Source of the DNA: Haplomitrium mnioides
Lineage: Eukaryota > Marchantiophyta > Haplomitriopsida > Calobryales
Length of the DNA: 26,662 nt
Direction: 5' to 3'
Assembly (NCBI GenBank): GCA_049999725.1
Contig: JBNGIS010008603.1
Location: forward strand, 1 to 26,662
How positions within the stretch are numbered: the stretch's first letter is position 1; each line of letters begins with the position of its first letter. The notes beneath the pieces were generated by a model. It saw only the letters and a program-made list of their open reading frames with translations. It searched no databases and was not told where the DNA came from. This document shows positions 19,635 to 26,662 of the stretch, one piece after another. Position numbers and translations under genes: made by a program.

Positions 19635-20279
19635 AATAACATAATTTGTTCCAACAGATGCTCAGGCTCTATCCTCCTTAGGAGGAATGGTCTCATCTAA
19701 ATCCAAAGGTTGAACATCTACAGCCGTTAGAGAGTCCTAACGAGACTTACCAGTCCCAGATATTGCGATAGAGTCACCAGAAGCACATGCCGTACCAAGA
19801 GGAATAGGCTCCATATGGTATACATAAACTATCTGTGACCCAGTCACATCGGATGGCAAGAAAGCCATCGTCACAATCCTCTAAGGAATGTAGATAGACT
19901 GACGTCTATCATATTCCACGGCGATGCAGTTTCACATCAGCTTTAAAGCATAGACGAGGACTGTGCCAGACCCAGAGCAAAGATCTAAGATCCAATCCTG
20001 CTCTCTTGACAAGTGGTCAATGAAATTATTATAAAGAGCCTGCAGCTTTTGATAAACATTGACATGAGTATCATCTCATTGATGTTTAAGTTTGGCAAAA
20101 ACTACAGAACAACTAAAAACACTACACATGATCTGCCGAGGAAGTCCGGTCAAAGAAGCAAGCTGCAAATTAAATAGCCTCATGCTCATCTTTCCTTCTT
20201 TAGTCCAGTAGCCCACAGTCCAATATTCGTGGGCATGTACGATCATGGGACCACTAGAACGATGAATGTTGCCTTTGTC

Positions 20280-20379
20280 CTTGTAAAAAGAAAAACAAGC
20301 AAATCAAACATTGCAACCAAAATGCAAGAAAAGCGAAAAAGAGAAATCAAAAACAAAAAAATCAAAGAACAACTTATTA
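20280..20379 (-). other. intron 2 of the ParB-methyltransferase gene (probable)
   Basis: The 3' site reads TTTTTCTTTTTACAAG followed by the exon 3 frame. The donor reads TAATAAGTT, so the GT seems lost by G-to-A change and the exact 5' edge is uncertain by a few bases. Confidence 0.45.
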
Positions 20380-20934
20380 GATGCTGTAGTTGATTGTACA
20401 ACAGACTTCTGAAAGGGCATCTTTGACAATGTCAAATTGCTGCAATGAATGTATAATAACAAAAGACCAAAACTCCAAAATTGTATTTGCCGCAAAAGAT
20501 GATACCATGTCAAAAATATCATCTTTTAAAAAGGGTTCAGAATCACCATGCTTACATTCCTTAAGGTTGTGACTGTAAGGAATATCAACAATAGCCAAAG
20601 TAAAACACCTAGGTTTCACAAGGCCCTTCAATTGTTCAGCGTTGGCCTCCCAGTGGACTTGATAAAACGCCACATTGAGACCATCAACAAAAGACATCAA
20701 ATCTTCTTCCTCATCTCTCACAACTCCTTCAATTGTGAGAGATGTAGCACTGCTTTGCTGCCTTGCTTTCCACTCTCTAGCCTTTTGGCAATGGAGAAGA
20801 AAAGCAAGAGGATAGGAGACTAAAGTGGGAGGCTGGTCCTGATCTTCAAGGGCTTCTTCAACCCCTGATTTTTTCCGACCTTTTAGAGCTATTGTCAATA
20901 TCTTAGCCATCTATCATTTGAAAGTTTTGTCCTC

Positions 20935-21498
20935 CTGCACAAAAACAAAACAGAAAACATTATAGAGAGGTAAAAAACATTTTAAGCAAGAGAATGACAC
21001 TGAAGTCCATGCCCGCAAGGACTTTGTTGTCCCTGTTCGCTTGGACTGCGAAGTCCATACGCGCATGGACTTTGTTGTCCCTGTTCGCTTAGACTGTGAA
21101 GTCCATGCGCGCATGGACTTTAATGTCCATGCTTACAAGGATATCGAAAGCCATGCACACAAGGACTTTTGCATTATCTGCGCGCAGAGAATTTCAAGTC
21201 CATGCTCACATGGACATTGAAGTCCATGCGCACATTGACTTTGCTTTATCTGCTCGCTTGGACTTTGGTGTGCATGCGAGCATGAACTTTAAAAGCCCAA
21301 ATGCACTTGAACTGCGAAGTCTATGCATGCATAAAGATTGAAGTCCATTTGCACGAGGACTTTAAAGTTAAAGCGCGCATGGACTTCAAAGTCCATGCGC
21401 ACATGGACCCTAAATCTTTTTCTTAAAACAAAGTAAAACTTGTAATAAATTCAATGCAACTACAAAGAAATGAATGTGGCGTGAAAGGAAGAACTTAC
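20935..21498 (-). other. intron 1 of the ParB-methyltransferase gene
   Basis: The donor GTAAGTTC follows CTT TTG at 21499. The acceptor is a T-rich tract ending TTTTTGTGCAG at 20935, followed by GAG GAC. Both edges are in phase 0, so the frames join without a shift. Most of the intron is the palindromic array at 21000-21415. Confidence 0.7.
21000..21415. repeat. palindromic minisatellite array B, intronic
   Basis: Units of roughly 24-48 bases share the core GTCCATGCGCGCATGGAC. Positions 21100-21119 are a perfect 20-base palindrome, AGTCCATGCGCGCATGGACT. A 48-base period is seen at 21019 and 21067 with few changes. The whole array lies inside intron 1 of the minus-strand gene. Confidence 0.9.
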
Positions 21499-23039
21499 CA
21501 AAAGCTTCTTGAAGCTTGAATAAAATAAGGTCATCTTGGACTCTTTAGTGTGAAGAGGGTACTCCTCTCTTGCCTCCTCCCACGTGTTGCAGTAGACCTC
21601 AGAACAAAAACTTTTCACCATAACCGCCAAAACTTTGTGTCTCTCTACCTTCCGAGACATCTCGTCCATTGAAAGCTCTTCGGCTTCCACCCGCTTCAAA
21701 ACTAAAATATTCACCTCATCAAGAAGACCCTTAAGAGACCTCTAAGGCGTCCACTTCATGTCTTCCATTCTTAGCGATCCTTTGGCCTTTGGCTTCTGGT
21801 GTTTGACCGTGTTTTCTCCCACATCGAGAAAATGTTCTGTTGTAGATCCTAGAGCTCCCCACTTCTGAATGCGAGCTAGAACCAGTTGTCTTGAGAAGTT
21901 ACCGTCTTCTCAAGAGTTGACTTGGGCTTTATTTCCAAGGTTTCTAGCACCAACTCCCTTTTCAATTTTTGGGATGACACCATCCCACTCTCCACAAATC
22001 TTTGATTCCAATACTTGACCTTTTGAATAGAGGTCATTTCCAGCCTATACCTCTGGTCGTAATTGTCATAGGTAGCAAAAATACGGGCCTCTGTTGGTGT
22101 AAGGCCCACGTAGACATAACAATTGCAAAGTGATATAACAAGGTTCTTTGCTCCATATTTTGTGATTAATAGCTGCCTTGGTGCAGCACTATGATTGCCT
22201 CCCACAATCTCATGACGGTACTTGTCAGGGTTCCTAATGTCGAACTTTGACTTGTCCTTCAACCCACACTTCGAGTCAACCACCACTATGAAAAAACCAT
22301 TCACATACTTGTTGGTGAGTATTCTTTGCACTAGAAGCTCAACAAAATCTTCATTCAATCTTTGAATTTGGAATGGACCCCAGTTATCTATTCCAGGCTT
22401 GGAAAGATTCAAATTCTCTAGCCTTATTGTTACCGTTTCTTCACGGACTCTACAACGCTGGATTTCAGACTCCCTTATCTTATTCTTGTCTTCCTCAGAC
22501 ACTGTTTGAGGATCCACTTGTTCCCTTTCTTGAAAAGTATGCAACCTTTTGTGGGATTGTCGTTTTGCTCTAGATGTAGGAGTCTGAACTGGCTCCTACT
22601 CCGCCTCCGAGTCTTGCCTCGAGTTGCTTGGTAATGAAGACAAGGGAGCAGAAGAAGTAGACTTTGCTGTAGATTTTGAGGGGGCTGGCTACTCCTCAAT
22701 GGCGGGTGTTGGTGCAGGATTTTTCTTCTTTGCAGTTGATTTCTTCTTTTTTAGAGCTTCAACTGGCTCAGGCTCCTTTCTTTTGTTTTGTGAAGAAGTG
22801 TCTGCCACATGAACTGAGAATATTGCCGCACTCGGATGTGGCACTAGTGCTTGAATATTGATGCCCTACTTGGGCTTCAGAATCTTGATTTGAATGGCAA
22901 GTTTGATGAAGTCCCGCTCCATGCGCTTCGCGTTTTTATAGCCATCCACAAAAACAGCCAAAAATTGAGTGAACTGAAATAAAGACACAAAACAATTAGG
23001 TATAAGTAAAAGTGTAAGACTCGACATTCACAGCGTGCA

Positions 23040-23370
23040 ATAAACAAGGGAGTCCATGCGTGCATGGATGATAGGAGTCTATGCTCGCATGGACAAGGGA
23101 GTTCCTGTGCGCAAAGAGACTCGAGTCAAAGCGCGCATGGACTTTGATCTCCAAGCGCGCTTGGATATGGGAGTCCATGCATGCATGGACTCCGGGTCTC
23201 CATGCTCACATGGACTCCCTTTGTCCATGCACGCATGGACTTCGATCTCTATGCACGTATGGACTTGAGAGTCCTTGTGCTTATGGACTCTAGGTCTCCA
23301 TGCTCACAATGACTCATATCGTCCAAGCACGCCTGGACCTTGGAGTCCAAGTGAGCTTGGACTCCAAAAT
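23040..23370. repeat. palindromic minisatellite array C, between divergent genes
   Basis: About twelve units with the same core (gggagtccatgcgtgcatgg). Positions 23170-23193 form a perfect 24-base palindrome made of GGAGTCCATGCA and its complement. The array separates the minus-strand methyltransferase gene from the plus-strand DUF7869-like gene, so it may also hold their promoters. Confidence 0.9.
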
Positions 23371-23489
23371 CAAATGCCAATTTTTGAGAGCTAAGCGATG
23401 AAGTACCAAAAGCGCCAAGTGTGATAACAAGTATATTGGGGAAAAATATGACTTTTGTTGAATCAAATAGCTCCGTCCAGAAAGATCGA

Positions 23490-23640
23490 GAAGGTGAACT
23501 CCATGCAAGCATAGGATCAGAGACTCATCCTTCTGCGCATATAGGGTCAGGGAGTGAATCCAATGCGCACATAGGATCAACGACTGAACAACTTGCGCGC
23601 AAAGGATCAAAGAGGGAACACAGTGCTCGTAGAGAATTAA
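23490..23640 (+). repeat. palindrome-type repeat translated in frame
   Basis: Five units resembling tgcgcatatagggtca lie inside the DUF7869-like frame and encode related short segments (HASIGSE, SAHIGSG, NAHIGST, LARKGSK, SARRELK). The DNA core is a variant of the array palindrome. Confidence 0.65.
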
Positions 23641-25184
23641 AGAAACAATCTTCATCCAGCAAAAGATCTTTGTTGCCCATCAAGCGGTCAAAGTTGAATC
23701 TTTCTTTTGAGTATTCTAAAATTTCTAAAAGAAAAAGTTCAACACATAGAATCCAAATGATTGTAGACCTTTCTTCATTTACATCTGAAAGAGACCTCGA
23801 TATCCATGATCAAAGTGTGTCTGTTCAAGACACAAAGAGCATACAATCTGTGGATAATTTTAATTTTGTAGATGAGCCACTATTCCCGATAGCACCACTC
23901 AAACAATGACTGATTTTGTTTCAAGTTGCACCTCGCAAAGAGATTGAGACATCTAAAACAAATTGAATTCTTTTAGAGGAGTCTTCAGATGATAGTTTAG
24001 AAAACAATTCTAGCAAAGATTCTCAATCAATCAACATTTCTTTGGAGTTATTGCCAAGGGCACCAATTTATTACAAAAAACACTTCTTTCTAATGGAGAT
24101 ATTGATCAAGATTCAGTTTTGAAATGGTGCAGTTCTCCCAATCCCCAAGAAGAAACTCATCTCTCAAACAATTTTGCGATGGAACATACAGTGTTTACGA
24201 TGACGACCAAGATCTTCAAGATGAATTATCTCCTATTGTTGGATACTCTTACGGACCAAATTGTCCAACACAATATAAGAATTCTTTGTTTCGGCCAAAA
24301 CCCAAACGGGTAAACACCTTACGTGAAAATTCTTTGCCAAAAGTCCATCATAACGAGAGCTTTGTGAAAAAAAAGCTCGATCCAATTCCCATTTCTAAAT
24401 TGAATAGAATTTCTTGTTGTCAAAATAATTGCTTGTCGTTGTGTAAGACAAATTTTTTGAGAACTGTGAGAGAAACATACTTTCAACAAAGCATGAAGAA
24501 TCAAGATATCACACTGCAGTGGGGAATACTAAGAAAAGACTCCCATGTTGAAAATTTGTTTACATTGCATGGCGGTACCTTTGTTTGTAGAAGAGACTTC
24601 AAATTAATATTAGCAATAGGAAATGATAGAATCCAAAGGATTCAAAATCTCAAAAATAAAGATTCTAGAGGCATTTTTGGAAAAAGAGAACTATGTGCTA
24701 AAGGAGTTTTTGTGAGTGAGTGGATGGACAATTTTTTCCAAGGACATTGTGAGAGAATGCCCACTTACAAAGTGTACAACTTGTCTAATAATTTTACAAA
24801 ATGGGAAGTTTATGACTACGAAACAACATATTTGAAAGAGAAAGATCCCCATTGTATTATTAGTTTTTCAGGTTTTACAAAACATTAGAGAACTCATTTT
24901 CCAAATGTAAAAATTCCAAAATGCAATAGATTTTATGTTTGTGAAACATGCCAAGAAATAAAATCTTTGCGAGAAAAAACTCTCTTGGAGTTCGACAAAA
25001 GTAACAAATTTTCTTCTCTTTTGACACATTTGGCTAGCCCATCCTCTTTTTTCTAGACTCAAAGCTTAGTTCTAGAGATGTTATATTTTGTCATCTTATA
25101 GCTAAAAGATATTTTGTTTTTGAAGTTATTTAGCAAAGAAGATTTGAGTCAAATAATTCTTAGCAAGTTGAGTTGTGAGAAGAG

Positions 25185-25480
25185 AGTCTATGCTTGCATA
25201 AACTTTGTTGTTTCATATTTCAATTTTAACCTTTTCTACATTCGAATAAAGCCAAAAAATAAATTTGATTCTTGTGGTGATCTTAGCCTTGCAACAAGTT
25301 TTGTTTTTGTTCCTTTAAATGAAAAGTCGTTGTAAAAACAAAATTGATATAATTGTTTTTGTTGTTCACAGGTCCTATGCGCGTATAGCATTTGTTCTTG
25401 ATTCTCTTAAAACCTGTCGTGACAACATTCACAACAAGCTATGATATTGGTGTTGTTGTATTGGTCCTATGCGCACATAC
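25185..25480. repeat. scattered palindrome-core units
   Basis: Three units are visible: gtctatgcttgcataaac at about 25187, ggtcctatgcgcgtatagc at about 25371 and ggtcctatgcgcacataca at about 25463. They sit where copy 1 has coding sequence, so this stretch is an insertion, a replacement or an intron. Confidence 0.5.
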
Positions 25481-26662
25481 AATAATTTGTTGTCTCTACT
25501 CATCCTAAATGCTCAGAGGATGTGTTCTAGTAACCTTTGTTTGCAAATCTTGTTTTTCTCTTTTCGAAATAAGATGACTTGTTGTTGGTGCATTAATACT
25601 CAATCTTGCTCTTTCTTTGAAGGTCTTCTTAATGTATGGAAAATTGAGGAGCAATTCTAGTTTGACAGTTATTATGCTCAACAAAATATTATATGACTTT
25701 GAAGGTCCGGTGCCTCCAACTTTGTATCTTCAGTTGGACAACACGACACAAGAGAATAAGAATTCTTTCTTGTTGGATATCTTAGTCTCCTTATTGCAAA
25801 GAATGTTTTTCAAAAAATCAAGGTGGGATTTCTCTTGGTTGGCTATACTCATGATCAAATCGATCAAATGTCCAACCGATTCTCAAAACATTTAAAATGT
25901 GTCAAGCTTTCACAATTACGAGTCTTAGCGAGGCGCTTCAATTATCCTATAATCTTAAACCTCAAGTGACTCTTTTGTTGGAAACTTGGGATTTCAAAAT
26001 GTTTCTACAACAACATCCCTCTTTGGTTCAAAGGATACATGATATTACTTTTAATCAACAATTCAAGTTCCAGTTAAATGATTCCAAAGCAAAGATTTAG
26101 AGCAAATAGTTTTCAATAGATGAATTTTGGCTACCCACGGATGGTATTTGTCAACTCAAGTGCCTACCTGAAGTGGACAAAGAAATTTTGTGTTCAAAAT
26201 TGATTCTTCTCAAGGCATATTCTGAAATCAAACAATCTCAAAAGGAAGAAAGAGAAGTGGATGATGAGAAAGTGGTATTTTCAATAAGGGACAACATAAG
26301 TGAGAACTGCTACAAGTTCTTTACAGATTTTGATATTCAATAATAGAATGAATTTTTTCTTGCCAATAAGAGATTGCGGCCTACATCCTTGAAAAACAAA
26401 ATGATGACTCGCAGGAGAATTTACCTTTCGACCTTCACAACATTCAAACACTTGTAATGATTTTCAAAAGGTTTGTCTAGATTCTCAGCTTGATGCTCAA
26501 CAAACAGAAGAAGATACTCCGGTACAACAAATACTTCCTACACGTCGAGCAATCTATAATGAAGCATCTAGGTTGCAAGAAAGGACTCTTTCGTACAATA
26601 CTCGATACAAGCATAAATTTAGCAATCTACTTGAGATGAAAGCTATAATGTTTATTTGTGCT

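Larger units (their letters stand above)
19662..23027 (-). pseudogene. ParB-like domain fused to amino DNA methyltransferase, intron-containing, decayed
   Basis: The N-terminal exon (to 21499) has a basic K/S/A/P-rich linker at 22560-22850, then a ParB-superfamily module with YRHEIVGGNHSAAPRQLL (GGNHS codons at 22188-22202) and YVGLTPTEARIFATYDNYDQ. Exon 2 (20934-20380) carries LAIVDIPYSHNL (DIPY at 20575-20586), a D-x-P-Y motif IV. Exon 3 (20279-19662) carries WILDLCSGSGTVLVYALKL (19965-19985) and CIAVEYDRRQ, motif I. Motif IV before motif I is the beta-class order, so the product would methylate N4 of cytosine or N6 of adenine. ParB-methylase fusions are known in phages and bacteria. In-frame TAG/TGA stops and one frameshift near 21885 disable it. 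An ATG at 23025-23027 or a splice acceptor (TTTATTTCAG, ending 22974) may open the long exon. Confidence 0.75.
23421..26662 (+). pseudogene. DUF7869-like protein, longer copy 2, runs off the window
   Basis: The N-terminal part (23421-23909) is Ser/Lys-rich with in-frame repeats. The next frame (24124-24888) has a Cys-rich start (CCQNNCLSLC, 24415-24444), FVCRRDFKLILAIGNDRIQR, GVFVSEWMDNFFQGHCERMP and TKWEVYDYETTYLKEKD; after a TAG at 24886 it continues in frame with IPKCNRFYVCETCQEIKSL. Around 25617-26343 it matches copy 1: LYLQLDNTTQENKN, then after a one-base shift VGFLLVGYTHDQIDQMSNRF, then a third frame to 26341. The part holding the IDEMDQ motif of copy 1 is missing and replaced by palindrome-type sequence. 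Readable sequence (RRAIYNEASRLQERTLSYNT) goes on to the window end, so the true C-terminus is outside. The function is unknown; a mobile-element nuclease is my best guess. Confidence 0.65.

Noticed and set aside
20914-21114. Minus-strand frame with a 16-residue repeat (TSQSKRTGTTKSMRVW)
   Set aside because: It lies inside intron 1, bounded by good donor and acceptor sites, and is simply the 48-base repeat translated.
23056-23293. Plus-strand frames in array C with repeated MRAWT/MHAWT-type segments
   Set aside because: They translate the palindromic repeat; because it is palindromic both strands give similar peptides. No start context or conserved neighbours.
21000-23370. CRISPR array
   Set aside because: Units vary in length and sequence, spacers are not distinct from repeats, and the context is a eukaryotic genome with introns and LTR elements.
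23249-23512. Minus-strand frame as a first exon of the ParB-methyltransferase gene, with a donor-like GTACTTC at 23406
   Set aside because: The donor is weak, the frame runs through the palindromic array and opposite the other gene's start, and an ATG at 23025-23027 already opens the long exon. It cannot be excluded.
23421-23512. Start codon of copy 2 at 23421 as the true gene start
   Set aside because: No comparison copy covers this end and the frame lies next to the repeat array, so the real start is undetermined.

Overview
The window looks like nuclear DNA from a land plant with a large, repeat-rich genome. It is AT-rich and contains Ty3/gypsy chromoviruses primed by plant initiator tRNA-Met, together with many decayed open frames and nested insertions. 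No intact host gene, tRNA or rRNA was found. The lineage cannot be fixed from sequence alone; the mix of families suggests a non-flowering plant (fern, lycophyte, bryophyte or gymnosperm), and this is inference.

Layout. 1-1740 is a 21-bp minisatellite with a 570-bp higher-order period. 1741-2365 is unassigned and ends in a possible LINE 3' tail. 2366-6931 is chromovirus 1 on the minus strand (gag, PR, RT, RH, IN, chromodomain; 5' LTR 6542-6931), inserted beside a fragment of an uncharacterised gene (DUF7869-like, + strand, 6935-7835). 7838-11736 is a second type of Ty3/gypsy element on the minus strand. Its reading frames give gag with a zinc knuckle, retropepsin, a C5-cytosine DNA methyltransferase, an integrase C-terminal tail and a PHD finger; RT, RNase H and the integrase core are missing. 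11737-14937 has no recognisable gene. 14938-15139 is a second copy of part of the LTR of the methyltransferase element. 15140-18664 is chromovirus 2, same family and strand as the first, truncated in integrase.

19010-26662 forms a distinct block. On the minus strand (23027-19662) lies a decayed, intron-containing gene that joins a ParB-like domain (GGNHS motif) to an amino-type (N4-cytosine or N6-adenine) DNA methyltransferase with motif IV (DIPY) before motif I (DLCSGSG). On the plus strand (23421-26662) lies a longer copy of the DUF7869-like gene. The two genes diverge, and arrays of one palindromic minisatellite (core AGTCCATGCGCGCATGGACT) lie between them, in an intron, in both outer parts of the block and even in frame inside the DUF7869-like coding sequence. 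This suggests one large, undescribed mobile element.

The window therefore holds two unrelated DNA methyltransferases, both inside mobile or probably mobile DNA. All the coding copies are decayed, mostly by substitutions that look like C-to-T loss at methylated sites.
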